The notes: generated by a model from the sequence alone, not told the origin. A stretch of 64,000 bases of DNA from Rhizobium sp. FY34 (GCF_005222845.1 NZ_STFZ01000018.1:186001-250000), one strand, 5' to 3'. Shown: positions 1 through 8,110, counted from the first letter of the stretch. Numbers and translations are program-made.

Positions 1-366
1 CAGAATGCATCCGGCCTGTTCAACCTGACGCGCAACCTTGGCGGCGCAGTCGGCCTTGCCATCATCAACACCATGCTGACCCAGCGCACCGATGAACATT
101 ATGCCAGGCTTTCCGAGAGCGTGAATTATGGCAATCCCGCTGCTCTCGACTGGCTGGACAGCGTGGGAGCCAATTTCAACGCCTATGGCATGGATGGCAC
201 AAGTGCTGCCCTTGCCAAGCTGTCCGGCATCATCACACAGCAGGCGACCGTCATGTCCTTCATCGACGTGTTCATGGGACTGACCTTCCTGTTTGCGAGC
301 CTCATCCTTCTGGTGATGATGATCGCCAAGCCGAAGACCGCGCCGCCGCCGGGCGCCGGTCACTGA
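1..366 (+). CDS. MFS transporter, DHA2 (EmrB/QacA-like) family, C-terminal part
   Basis: The reading frame is open from base 1 and gives about 121 residues, so the gene starts outside the window. The first residues (QNASGLFNLTRNLGGAVG) match the conserved segment of 14-TM DHA2 drug exporters, in which a G-rich transmembrane helix follows the NLTR/NxxRxxGG motif. A last hydrophobic helix lies near the C-terminus (SFIDVFMGLTFLFASLILLVMMIAKP) and is followed by a short proline-rich tail. The family exports drugs or other small molecules by proton antiport across the inner membrane, often with an EmrA-type adaptor encoded upstream. Substrate cannot be told from this fragment. An intrinsic terminator follows directly. 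Confidence 0.8.
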   Translation, partial: QNASGLFNLTRNLGGAVGLAIINTMLTQRTDEHYARLSESVNYGNPAALDWLDSVGANFNAYGMDGTSAALAKLSGIITQQATVMSFIDVFMGLTFLFASLILLVMMIAKPKTAPPPGAGH

Positions 367-388
367 TTTTCAGAGATCCACCGCCCAG

Positions 389-420
389 GAAGGGTCGTCG
401 CGCAAGCGGCGGCCCTTCTT
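389..420 (+). terminator. Intrinsic terminator-like hairpin after the MFS gene
   Basis: A 12-13 bp stem with a GCAA tetraloop at 402-405 and three G-U pairs lies 23 bases after the MFS stop codon. The trailing T-run is short, so strength is uncertain. Confidence 0.5.
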
Positions 421-516
421 GCAAATTATCGGTCAGATATCGCAAAAGTTCTGTCAGGCGGCATTTTCTGATTTACGTACCTCAAATCCGGCGCTATGTC
501 TCTTCGCGGAGGAGAC

Positions 517-1542
517 ATGAAGCCAACCGTCCACGATATTGCAGCCTATGCGGGCGTCAGCCTTGCCACCGTTGACCGTGTTCTGAACGGTCGCGCCGGC
601 GTGCGCGCCGTGACGCGCGAGCGGGTGGAAGCGGCTGTTGCTGCCCTTGGTTTCGTGCGCGACATGGCGGCGGCAAATCTTGCCAAGAGCCGTGTCTATC
701 ACCTCGTCTTCATCCTGCCGGCCAATGACAATTCCTTCATGATCGGCCTTCGGGCGCAGGTGGAGACCATGGCGGCGCGTGCCGCGACTGAGCGCATGCA
801 GATCGATATTGTCGACGTGCCGGCCTTCGATATCCAGGCGCTGGCGGCGGCGCTCGATGCGGCTTTAGCCTTCAAGCCCGATGGGCTTGCCTTCGTCGCC
901 GTGGATGCGCCGGCCGTGCTGGACGCGGCGGAACGCGTGAGAACTGCAGGCATCCCGGTCGCCACGCTGGTGTCTGATCTCAGCGGTTTCCGTCGGGCGC
1001 ATTTCTCCGGCATCGACAACAATGCTGCCGGTCGCACGGCGGGCACGCTGATGGGGCGCTTTCTGGCGGAACGGCGCGGGCCTGTTCTGCCTCTGGCTGG
1101 TTCGCTGATGGTGCGAGACCATCGCGAACGTCTCGAAGGGTTTTGTGCCGTGATGGCCGAGCGCTTCCCCGACCGCGTACTTTTGCCGGTCGTCGAGGGA
1201 CGCGATGACCCGGCCGAAGCGGAGCGGCTGGTGACAGCAGCGTTTGACGCGCATCCGGATCTCGCCGGCATTTACAGTTTCGGCGCCGGCAATCGCGGCC
1301 TGATCCGGTCGCTGAATGCGCAAGGGGCCGGGCTGCGGCCGGTCGTCATCCTGCACGAACTGACCTCTGCCACGCGCGCTGCCCTGCTTGATGACAGGAT
1401 TGACGCCGTTCTCAACCAGGATGCCGGCCATGAGGTGCGCAGCGCCATCCGCGTGCTGAAGGCAAAGGCGGATGGCGCAAGTGTTGTGGACGAGCAGGAG
1501 CGCATCCGCATCGATATTTTCCTGAAGGACAACCTGCCCTGA
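517..1542 (+). CDS. LacI-family transcriptional regulator beside xylose genes
   Basis: This is a LacI-type repressor of 341 residues. An N-terminal helix-turn-helix (TVHDIAAYAGVSLATVDRVLNGR, residues 3-25) is followed by a hinge and a periplasmic-binding-protein-like effector domain. The ATG at 517 is preferred over the in-frame ATG at 496 because GGAGGAG lies five bases upstream (508-514) and LacI proteins normally begin a few residues before the HTH. It lies 27 bp upstream of xylulokinase in the same direction, so it probably controls the xylose genes and itself in response to a pentose. That is inference from position; I saw no matching palindrome in the 150 bp upstream. It could also regulate the downstream glucoside genes. 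Confidence 0.85.
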   Translation: MKPTVHDIAAYAGVSLATVDRVLNGRAGVRAVTRERVEAAVAALGFVRDMAAANLAKSRVYHLVFILPANDNSFMIGLRAQVETMAARAATERMQIDIVDVPAFDIQALAAALDAALAFKPDGLAFVAVDAPAVLDAAERVRTAGIPVATLVSDLSGFRRAHFSGIDNNAAGRTAGTLMGRFLAERRGPVLPLAGSLMVRDHRERLEGFCAVMAERFPDRVLLPVVEGRDDPAEAERLVTAAFDAHPDLAGIYSFGAGNRGLIRSLNAQGAGLRPVVILHELTSATRAALLDDRIDAVLNQDAGHEVRSAIRVLKAKADGASVVDEQERIRIDIFLKDNLP

Positions 1543-1569
1543 AGCGGCGGGACAAGGAGGACACCCCCT

Positions 1570-3024
1570 ATGTATCTCGGTCTTGATCTTGGCACATCCG
1601 GCGTCAAAGCCATGCTGATCGATGGCAATCAGAACGTCATTGCCTCGGCAACCGGCGCGCTTGACGTATCGCGCCCTTTTCCGGGCTGGTCTGAACAGGA
1701 CCCGGCCGACTGGCTGCGCGCCACTGAGGACGCTCTGGCCGGCCTGAAGGCAAGTCATGGTTCTGAGCTTGCTGCCGTGCGTGGCATTGGTCTGTCCGGC
1801 CATATGCATGGCGCGACGCTGATCGGTGCTGACGATGCGGTGCTGCGTCCCTGCATTTTATGGAACGACACCCGCTCGCATGCCGAGGCAGCACAGCTGG
1901 ATGCCGATCCGCGCTTTCGGGCGCTCACCGGCAATATCGTGTTTCCCGGCTTTACCGCGCCCAAGCTCGTCTGGGTGAAGAACAATGAGCCGGATGTATT
2001 TGCCAAGGTGGCCAAGGTTCTGCTGCCGAAGGATTATCTGCGCCTCTGGCTGACGGGCGAGCATATCTCCGAAATGTCGGATTCGGCCGGCACCAGTTGG
2101 CTCGATACGGGCAAGCGCGCCTGGTCACCCGAGCTTCTGGCGGCAACCGATCTCACGCAAGAGCAGATGCCGCGCCTCATCGAAGGTACCGAACAGGGCG
2201 GCATGTTGCGTTCCGAACTCGCCTCCCGCTGGGGCATGGGATCGGGCGTCGTGGTGGCTGGCGGTGCGGGCGACAATGCGGCATCGGCCTGCGGCATGGG
2301 AACGGTGCGCGAAGGCCAGGCCTTTGTTTCGCTTGGCACATCCGGCGTGCTGTTTGCTGCCAATGGTGCCTATCTGCCCAAGCCTGAAAGCGCCGTGCAT
2401 GCCTTTTGCCATGCGCTTCCCAATACCTGGCACCAGATGGGTGTCATCCTGTCTGCGACCGATGCGCTGAACTGGCATGCGCGGGTTACCGGTAAATCGG
2501 CCGGCGAACTTTCCGGCGAAGTGGGCGACATTCTGCGTGCGCCGTCTGGCGTTACCTTCCTGCCCTATCTGTCCGGCGAGCGCACCCCGCACAATGACGC
2601 GAAAATTCGCGGCGCCTTTATCGGCCTTGGCCATGAGACGGATCGGCCGGCGCTGACGCAGGCGGTGATGGAGGGCGTGACCTTCGCCATCCGCGACAGT
2701 CTGGAAGCGTTGAAATCCGCCGGCACGCAGATTTCCCGCGTCACGGCCATCGGCGGCGGTTCGCGCTCGCGCTACTGGCTGGCCTCGATCGCCACGGCGC
2801 TTGATATGCCCGTCGATCTTCCCGCCGATGGCGATTTCGGTGCAGCCTTCGGTGCGGCACGTCTTGGGTTGATTGCCGCCACCGGCGCTGATCCGCTTGC
2901 CGTCTGCACCGCGCCGAAAACCGCCGAGACGGTCGCGCCGGTTGCCGGTCTGACCTTAGCCTATGAGGCGGCATACGGTCGCTACCGCGCGCTTTATCCG
3001 GCGATCAAGTCCATGACGAACTGA
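1570..3024 (+). CDS. xylB: Xylulokinase
   Basis: A FGGY-family sugar kinase of 484 residues that phosphorylates D-xylulose to xylulose 5-phosphate with ATP in the cytoplasm. The N-terminal phosphate-binding motif (LGLDLGTSGVKAML), the substrate-loop SGHMHG, LWNDTRS, the central GGAGDNAASACGMG and SLGTSGV segments, and the C-terminal adenosine motif GGGSRSRYW are all present. The length is normal for XylB. An AAGGAGG ribosome site lies about 10 bases before the ATG. The next gene is xylose isomerase, the preceding enzyme of the pathway, which supports xylulose rather than another FGGY substrate. A palindromic repeat element separates xylB from xylA and may affect their co-expression. Confidence 0.93.
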   Translation: MYLGLDLGTSGVKAMLIDGNQNVIASATGALDVSRPFPGWSEQDPADWLRATEDALAGLKASHGSELAAVRGIGLSGHMHGATLIGADDAVLRPCILWNDTRSHAEAAQLDADPRFRALTGNIVFPGFTAPKLVWVKNNEPDVFAKVAKVLLPKDYLRLWLTGEHISEMSDSAGTSWLDTGKRAWSPELLAATDLTQEQMPRLIEGTEQGGMLRSELASRWGMGSGVVVAGGAGDNAASACGMGTVREGQAFVSLGTSGVLFAANGAYLPKPESAVHAFCHALPNTWHQMGVILSATDALNWHARVTGKSAGELSGEVGDILRAPSGVTFLPYLSGERTPHNDAKIRGAFIGLGHETDRPALTQAVMEGVTFAIRDSLEALKSAGTQISRVTAIGGGSRSRYWLASIATALDMPVDLPADGDFGAAFGAARLGLIAATGADPLAVCTAPKTAETVAPVAGLTLAYEAAYGRYRALYPAIKSMTN

Positions 3025-3036
3025 AATTTCAAACGT

Positions 3037-3212
3037 CACCCCCCTCTGTCCTGCCGGACATCTCCCCCTCAAGGGGGGAGATCAGCAAAAGGCCAGTCCA
3101 CCTTCTCCCATGAACCGCACTGCGGAAGAGATGTGGAATTGGAGGACGATGAGCGTGCCGCAACCAATCTCCCCCCTTGAGGGGGAGATGTCCGGCAGGA
3201 CAGAGGGGGGTG
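3037..3212. repeat. Palindromic intergenic element, copy 1 (perfect 46-bp inverted repeat)
   Basis: The arms at 3037-3082 and 3167-3212 are perfect reverse complements over 46 bases, with an 84-base centre. Each arm holds two smaller hairpins: TGTCC-TGCC-GGACA and a CTCCCCC / GGGGGAG stem. A second copy lies at 5744-5953. No coding capacity, so it resembles the MITE-like or RIME-type mosaic elements known from rhizobia. Its placement between xylB and xylA means it would be transcribed and could fold into a very stable RNA stem. Confidence 0.85.
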
Positions 3213-3260
3213 AAAACCCCCAAGCCAATGACAGAGATCACGTCACAGGAGGAACTACCC

Positions 3261-4571
3261 ATGAGCTCAGGTTTTTTCGGCAATACCCAGAAGATCAAAT
3301 ACGAAGGCGAAAGCAGCCGCAACCCGCTGGCTTTCCGCCATTACAACCCGGACGAAATCGTGTTGGGCAAGCGCATGGAAGAGCATCTGCGCTTTGCCGT
3401 GGCCTATTGGCACACGTTTACCTGGCCGGGCACCGATCCGTTTGGCGGCAACACGTTTGAGCGTCCCTGGTTCAAGGATACGATGGAAGCGGCCAAGCTG
3501 AAGGCCGATGTGGCGTTTGAATTCTTCCAGCTGCTCGGCGTGCCCTATTATTGCTTCCACGATGCGGACGTGCGCCCGGAAGGCGCAAGCTTTGCCGAAA
3601 ACACGAAGAACCTCAACGAGATCGTCGATTACTTCGCGGAAAAGCAGGCCGCCACCGGCGTAAAGCTGCTCTGGGGCACGGCAAACCTCTTCTCGCACCG
3701 CCGCTATATGTCGGGTGCCGCCACCAATCCCGATCCGGATGTGTTTGCCTTTGCCGCGGCAACCGTGAAGACCTGCATGGATGCCACCTACAAGCTCGGT
3801 GGCGAGAACTATGTACTCTGGGGTGGCCGCGAAGGCTATGAAACCCTGCTCAACACCGATCTTGGCCGCGAGCTGGACCAGATGGGCCGGTTCCTCAACC
3901 TCGTCGTTGAATACAAGCACAAGATCGGCTTCAAGGGCACGATCCTCATCGAGCCGAAGCCGCAAGAGCCGTCCAAGCACCAGTATGATTATGACGTCGC
4001 AACCGTCTACGGCTTCCTGAAGAAGTACGGTCTCGAAAACGAGGTGAAGGTCAATATCGAGCAGGGCCATGCGATCCTTGCCGGCCATTCCTTCGAGCAC
4101 GAACTGGCGCTGGCCAATGCGCTGGGGATCTTTGGCTCGATCGACATGAACCGCAACGACTACCAGTCCGGCTGGGATACTGACCAGTTCCCCAACAATG
4201 TGCCGGAAATGGCGCTCGCCTATTATCAGGTTCTGGCCGGCGGTGGCTTCAAGACCGGTGGCACGAATTTCGATGCCAAGCTGCGTCGCCAGTCGCTGGA
4301 TGCCGAAGACCTGCTGATCGGCCATATCGGCGGCATGGATTGCTGCGCGCGTGGCCTGAAGGCTGCCGCACAGATGATCGAGGAGAAGGCGCTGTCCGGT
4401 CCGCTCGCTGCTCGCTATGCCGGTTGGGATGCGGCGTCCAACCAGGCCATGCTGCGCGGCGAGGAAAGCCTTGATGCGATTGCGGCCCGCGTTGCGGCAC
4501 AAAACCTCAACCCGCAGCCGAAGTCCGGCAAGCAGGAACTGTTGGAAAACGTCGTCAACCGCTACGTTTGA
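3261..4571 (+). CDS. xylA: Xylose isomerase
   Basis: A class II xylose isomerase of 436 residues, which converts D-xylose to D-xylulose (and D-glucose to D-fructose) using two divalent metal ions in a TIM barrel. Family motifs are intact: [49 protein letters not shown] and [19 protein letters not shown], which carry the metal-binding Glu, Asp and His residues. The ATG at 3261 follows AGGAGGAACTACCC. The open frame continues upstream to 3177, but that part is only the repeat arm. With xylB it forms the xylose-to-pentose-phosphate entry route. A strong terminator follows. Confidence 0.95.
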   Translation: MSSGFFGNTQKIKYEGESSRNPLAFRHYNPDEIVLGKRMEEHLRFAVAYWHTFTWPGTDPFGGNTFERPWFKDTMEAAKLKADVAFEFFQLLGVPYYCFHDADVRPEGASFAENTKNLNEIVDYFAEKQAATGVKLLWGTANLFSHRRYMSGAATNPDPDVFAFAAATVKTCMDATYKLGGENYVLWGGREGYETLLNTDLGRELDQMGRFLNLVVEYKHKIGFKGTILIEPKPQEPSKHQYDYDVATVYGFLKKYGLENEVKVNIEQGHAILAGHSFEHELALANALGIFGSIDMNRNDYQSGWDTDQFPNNVPEMALAYYQVLAGGGFKTGGTNFDAKLRRQSLDAEDLLIGHIGGMDCCARGLKAAAQMIEEKALSGPLAARYAGWDAASNQAMLRGEESLDAIAARVAAQNLNPQPKSGKQELLENVVNRYV

Positions 4572-4583
4572 GTGCAAAAATAT

Positions 4584-4621
4584 GCCGGCGGGGGCTGGAG
4601 ATTTCCCCCGCCGGCTTTAAT
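4584..4621 (+). terminator. Intrinsic terminator after xylA
   Basis: An 11-bp GC stem (GCCGGCGGGGG / CCCCCGCCGGC) with a 10-base loop is followed by TTTAATTT. It separates xylA from the next transcription unit, which has its own operator-like site at 4634. Confidence 0.8.
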
Positions 4622-4633
4622 TTGGATTTTGAA

Positions 4634-4647
4634 CTGCAACGTTGCAG
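4634..4647. promoter_or_regulatory. LacI-type operator, copy 1
   Basis: The perfect 14-bp palindrome CTGCAACGTTGCAG has the central CG typical of LacI-family operators. It lies 23 bp before the ATG of the isomerase/epimerase-like gene. An identical palindrome lies 111 bp before the beta-glucosidase gene (8097-8110). Which regulator binds is not shown; the LacI proteins at 517 and 36598, or one outside the window, are candidates. Confidence 0.65.
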
Positions 4648-4670
4648 GAATTCTCGGGGAGGAGAAATCC

Positions 4671-5723
4671 ATGAAGACGATCAAGGGCCCGGCCATTTTT
4701 CTGGGCCAGTTTGCCGGCGATAAGGCGCCGTTCGACAGCTGGGACGGCATTACCAAATGGGCGGCTGACAAGGGCTATGTCGGCGTGCAGGTGCCCAGCT
4801 GGGCCGGCCAGCTGATCGACCTCAAAAAAGCGTCTGAATCCAAGGACTATTGCGACGAGTTTGCCGGTGTGGCGCGCGCCAATGGCGTGGAGATCACCGA
4901 GCTTTCCACCCATCTTCAGGGCCAGCTGGTGGCCGTGCATCCGGCCTATGACGAGGCTTTCGATGGCTTTGCGGCACCTGAAGTACGTGGCAATCCGAAG
5001 GCGCGGCAGGAATGGGCGGTGGAGCAGGTGAAGATGGCGCTGAAGGCCTCGCGCCATCTGGGTCTGAAGGCGCATGCGACCTTTTCCGGCGCGCTCGCCT
5101 GGCCCTATATCTATCCCTGGCCGCAGCGCCCGGCCGGTCTTGTCGAGACGGCCTTTGATGAACTGGCGCGGCGCTGGCGCCCGATCCTCGATTTCGCCGA
5201 TGAGCAGGGCGTCGATGTCTGCTACGAGATCCATCCGGGCGAAGACCTGCATGACGGCGTGACCTTCGAGATGTTTCTGGAGCGCGTCGGCAACCATGCG
5301 CGCGCCAACATGCTCTACGATCCCTCGCATTACGTGCTGCAATGCCTGGATTACCTCGACAATATCGACATCTACAAAGACCGCATCAAGATGTTCCACG
5401 TCAAGGATGCCGAGTTCAATCCGACCGGTCGCCAGGGCGTCTATGGCGGCTATCAGGGCTGGGTCGGCCGTGCCGGCCGCTTCCGCTCGCTGGGGGATGG
5501 GCAGGTGGATTTCGGCGCCGTGTTTTCCAAGCTGACCGCCCATGATTTCGATGGCTGGGCCGTGGTCGAATGGGAATGCGCGCTGAAAAATTCCGAGGAT
5601 GGCGCCCGCGAGGGTGCGGATTTCGTGCGGGCCCATATCATCAAGGTGACTGAGAAGGCCTTTGACGATTTTGCCTCCGGTGGCACGGATGAGGCGGCCA
5701 ACCGGCGCATGCTGGGGCTGTAG
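4671..5723 (+). CDS. Sugar phosphate isomerase/epimerase-like TIM-barrel protein
   Basis: A 350-residue protein of the AP-endonuclease-2 / xylose isomerase-like TIM-barrel family (IolE, IolI, sugar epimerases). Metal-site features are visible: CYEIHPGEDLHDG (Glu and His), MLYDPSHYVLQ (Asp and His), KMFHVKDAEF (His) and a late Glu in WAVVEWECAL. The ATG at 4671 follows GGGGAGGAG; the open frame extends upstream to 4572 but crosses the operator. It is followed by a Gfo/Idh/MocA dehydrogenase, and this pairing is common in inositol-like and 3-keto-sugar pathways. With the shared operator at the beta-glucosidase gene, a role in glucoside or keto-sugar catabolism is likely, but the exact reaction is unknown. 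Confidence 0.82.
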   Translation: MKTIKGPAIFLGQFAGDKAPFDSWDGITKWAADKGYVGVQVPSWAGQLIDLKKASESKDYCDEFAGVARANGVEITELSTHLQGQLVAVHPAYDEAFDGFAAPEVRGNPKARQEWAVEQVKMALKASRHLGLKAHATFSGALAWPYIYPWPQRPAGLVETAFDELARRWRPILDFADEQGVDVCYEIHPGEDLHDGVTFEMFLERVGNHARANMLYDPSHYVLQCLDYLDNIDIYKDRIKMFHVKDAEFNPTGRQGVYGGYQGWVGRAGRFRSLGDGQVDFGAVFSKLTAHDFDGWAVVEWECALKNSEDGAREGADFVRAHIIKVTEKAFDDFASGGTDEAANRRMLGL

Positions 5724-5743
5724 GTCGGGTTTTATATGTCAAG

Positions 5744-5953
5744 GACACCCCCCTCTGCCCTGCCGGGCATCTCCCCCTCAAGGGGGGAGATCAGCAGAAC
5801 GGCTAGCGCCGCAATTCAGTGAAGCGAAGGTCCAAGTGCTAACTGCGGGCGTTCTTTACTCAAGGCATTAGCGTTTGATTGAGGCAATGGTGGTGCAACG
5901 GGTCAATCTCCCCCCTTGAGGGGGAGATGCCCGGCAGGGCAGAGGGGGGTGTC
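5744..5953. repeat. Palindromic intergenic element, copy 2 (perfect 48-bp inverted repeat)
   Basis: Arms at 5744-5791 and 5906-5953 are perfect reverse complements over 48 bases around a 114-base centre. It matches copy 1 except that the inner hairpin reads TGCCC-TGCC-GGGCA instead of TGTCC-TGCC-GGACA. The two changed bases pair with each other, and the change is present in both arms. The centre differs from that of copy 1. It lies 21 bp after the isomerase/epimerase gene and 32 bp before the Gfo/Idh stump. Confidence 0.85.
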
Positions 5954-5985
5954 TCCCATCAGGTTACGACGAGGAGGAGAAACTC

Positions 5986-6057
5986 ATGACCATTGAAGCC
6001 AACACGTCAGGGCAACAGCGCAGGGCCAAGATCCGCCTTGGCATGGTCGGTGCCTAA
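5986..6057 (+). pseudogene. 5' stump of a second Gfo/Idh/MocA dehydrogenase gene
   Basis: An ATG with the ribosome site GAGGAGGAG opens 23 codons reading MTIEANTSGQQRRAKIRLGM and then VGA before TAA. The intact gene at 6892 begins MTIDASKSGERRPKIRLGMVG after the same AGGAGGAGAAACTC leader. The similarity stops abruptly at about 6051, within the first GxG motif of the NAD-binding fold. The stop codon of the convergent catB-like gene lies eight bases further on. Third-position differences and one codon of length difference show that the two starts are diverged paralogues, not a fresh tandem copy. This is best read as a truncated dehydrogenase gene whose body was lost when the acetyltransferase gene arrived. 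Confidence 0.7.
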
Positions 6058-6064
6058 CGGGATG

Positions 6065-6700
6065 TCAGCAAACGGCTTCAAGTGCGTCTATGTCACCCCG
6101 CTCCAGAATGGACAGGTTTGCTTCAACCTTATCAAGAGGCCAGTCCCACCAGGCGATCCGGAGGAGCCTTTTGATGATGCTGTCGGAGTAGCGCATGCGG
6201 ATCAGCCGCGCCGGGTTGCCGCCCACAATTGCATAAGGCGGGACATCGCGCGTCACGACGGATTCCGCCGCCACGATCGCGCCATGGCCTATCGTGATGC
6301 CGGACATGATTGTGGCGTTGTGGCAGATCCAGACGTCGTGGCCGACAAGCGTGTCACGATAAGGCAGGTTGGCATAACCGAAGGTCTCGGGCTTGAAAAT
6401 GCGGAAGGGATAGGTCGTGAAGCCATCCATCGGATGGTTGGCATCGGCGCTGATGAAGTAACTGCCGCGGGCGATCTGGGCGTATCGCCCAATGACCAGT
6501 TTTTCCCGGCTGGTGGGGAAGAGGTAAGGCGCAAGAATGCCCGCCGTTTCCTCAACCGTTCCCGAATGGGTGAAATAGCTGAAATCGCCGATCTCCATCC
6601 GGGGATGAGTGACCGCATGTTTAAGGTGGACGGTATCTTTATAGATGGTGCCGTCGGAAAGCGTGATGGGATGCAGGGCATCTGCATTGAGAAGAGGCAT
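6065..6700 (-). CDS. CatB/Vat-type xenobiotic acetyltransferase (hexapeptide repeat)
   Basis: A 211-residue left-handed beta-helix acetyltransferase of the XAT family, which includes CatB chloramphenicol and Vat streptogramin acetyltransferases. The catalytic-His loop (SADANHPMDGFTTYPF) is intact. Hexapeptide repeats run through VWICHNATIMSGITIGHGAIVAAESVVTRDVPPYAIVGGNPA, which binds acetyl-CoA in a trimer. Length is typical. Chromosomal catB genes are known from Agrobacterium, and many members have no proven drug substrate, so resistance cannot be claimed from sequence. It is transcribed against its neighbours and ends eight bases from a truncated dehydrogenase gene, which suggests insertion or replacement at this spot. 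Confidence 0.88.
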   Translation of the reverse strand: MPLLNADALHPITLSDGTIYKDTVHLKHAVTHPRMEIGDFSYFTHSGTVEETAGILAPYLFPTSREKLVIGRYAQIARGSYFISADANHPMDGFTTYPFRIFKPETFGYANLPYRDTLVGHDVWICHNATIMSGITIGHGAIVAAESVVTRDVPPYAIVGGNPARLIRMRYSDSIIKRLLRIAWWDWPLDKVEANLSILERGDIDALEAVC

Positions 6701-6891
6701 GACAGACCTTTTGTCCTGAGTTTTTCAGCGCGCCGCAGACTATTGCCAGCGCGCGATGGAGCGGTTCAGGAGCCTCAGCGGAGGCGGGTCGCAGTGTTCA
6801 TTGCCGTTCTTCCTTCTGCAGGCTGCAAGACTAACCGAGATCGGGCCCGAAGGCTACTTTGAGACCAAAAAAATCCAAGGAGGAGAAACTC

Positions 6892-8079
6892 ATGACTATT
6901 GATGCCAGCAAATCGGGTGAGCGCAGGCCAAAGATCCGTCTCGGCATGGTGGGTGGCGGGCAGGGCGCGTTCATCGGCGCCGTGCATCGCATGGCAGCGC
7001 GGCTGGACGATCATTATGATCTGGTGGCCGGTGCGCTGTCGTCCACGCCGGAAAAGGCGATGGCGTCCGGTCGCGAACTGGGGCTGGATCCGCAGCGCTG
7101 CTATGGCTCGTTTGCGGAAATGGCCGAGACGGAAGCGGCCCGCGAAGACGGTATCGAGGCTGTCTCCATCGTTGCCCCGAACCACGTGCATTTTGCTGCC
7201 GCCAAGGCGTTTCTGGAACGTGGCATCCATGTGATTTGCGACAAGCCGCTCACCTCCAATCTGGAGGATGCCAGGGCGCTGAAGGCGGTGGCCGACAGAG
7301 CCAGTGCCCTCTTCATCCTCACCCATAATTACACCGGCTATCCCATGGTGCGCCATGCGCGCGAACTGGTAGAAAACGGCGAACTGGGCGAGATCCGGCT
7401 GGTGCAGATGGAATATCCGCAGGATTGGCTGGCCGAGCCGGTGGAACAGACTGGTGCCAAGCAAGCCGTCTGGCGCACCGATCCGGCGCAATCGGGTGTC
7501 GGCGGCTCCACCGGCGATATCGGCACGCATGCCTATAATCTCGGCTGCTTCATTTCCGGCCTGGAACTGGATGAACTGGCGGCTGACGTGCACACCTTTG
7601 TCGAGGGCCGGCGGCTGGATGACAATGCCCATGTGATGCTGCGTTTCAAAGCCAAGGGGACAGAAATGCCCGCCAAGGGTCTGCTCTGGTGCAGTCAGGT
7701 GGCGACCGGCAACGAGAACGGCTTGAAGGTACGCGTCTATGGCACGAAGGCCGGTATCGAGTGGACACAGGCGGATCCGAACTATCTGTGGTTCACGCGT
7801 CTCGGCGAGCCGAAGCAGCTGATCACCCGTGGTGGGGCGGGCGCAGGAGCTGCTGCTGCGCGCGTCACGCGTATTCCATCCGGCCATCCGGAAGGTTATC
7901 TGGAAGCCTTCGCCACCATCTATTCGGAAGCCGCCGCTGCCATCAACGCTGCAAAAACGGGTGCTGTGGTTGATCCGGCCGTCGTCTATCCGACGGTTGA
8001 TGACGGGGTGAAGAGCGTTGCCTTCGTCACTGCCTGTATCGAAAGCGGCAAGGCGAATGGTGGCTGGGTGAAGGTGTGA
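6892..8079 (+). CDS. Gfo/Idh/MocA-family NAD(P)-dependent oxidoreductase
   Basis: A 395-residue dehydrogenase of the glucose-fructose oxidoreductase / inositol dehydrogenase family. The N-terminal Rossmann fold (RLGMVGGGQGAFIG), the VAPNHVHF segment and the conserved CDKPLTSN motif with its catalytic Lys are present. The C-terminal domain carries GGSTGDIGTHAYNL, whose Asp and His belong to the active site. The ATG at 6892 has AAGGAGGAG upstream. Such enzymes oxidise or reduce sugars or cyclitols at a hydroxyl carbon. Its place between an epimerase-like gene and a beta-glucosidase suggests a keto-glucoside or related sugar route, which is inference. A diverged second copy of its first 22 codons lies upstream at 5986. 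Confidence 0.88.
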   Translation: MTIDASKSGERRPKIRLGMVGGGQGAFIGAVHRMAARLDDHYDLVAGALSSTPEKAMASGRELGLDPQRCYGSFAEMAETEAAREDGIEAVSIVAPNHVHFAAAKAFLERGIHVICDKPLTSNLEDARALKAVADRASALFILTHNYTGYPMVRHARELVENGELGEIRLVQMEYPQDWLAEPVEQTGAKQAVWRTDPAQSGVGGSTGDIGTHAYNLGCFISGLELDELAADVHTFVEGRRLDDNAHVMLRFKAKGTEMPAKGLLWCSQVATGNENGLKVRVYGTKAGIEWTQADPNYLWFTRLGEPKQLITRGGAGAGAAAARVTRIPSGHPEGYLEAFATIYSEAAAAINAAKTGAVVDPAVVYPTVDDGVKSVAFVTACIESGKANGGWVKV

Positions 8080-8096
8080 TGTTTGCTGCCACATCC

Positions 8097-8110
8097 CTGC
8101 AACGTTGCAG
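8097..8110. promoter_or_regulatory. LacI-type operator, copy 2
   Basis: The same perfect palindrome CTGCAACGTTGCAG as at 4634-4647. It lies 17 bp after the dehydrogenase stop and 111 bp before the beta-glucosidase ATG. Two identical 14-mers in the same block argue for a common regulator of both units. Confidence 0.65.

Noticed and set aside
3110-3260. Open frames crossing the repeat element before xylA
   Set aside because: Low-complexity palindromic DNA with no ribosome site; xylA clearly starts at 3261.
4617-5636. A 339-codon minus-strand frame opposite the isomerase/epimerase gene
   Set aside because: Shadow frame; the plus-strand product has TIM-barrel motifs and a good ribosome site.
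5993-6862. A 289-codon plus-strand frame covering the catB-like gene
   Set aside because: Antisense to the hexapeptide acetyltransferase, whose family motifs are clear; its start falls inside the dehydrogenase stump.
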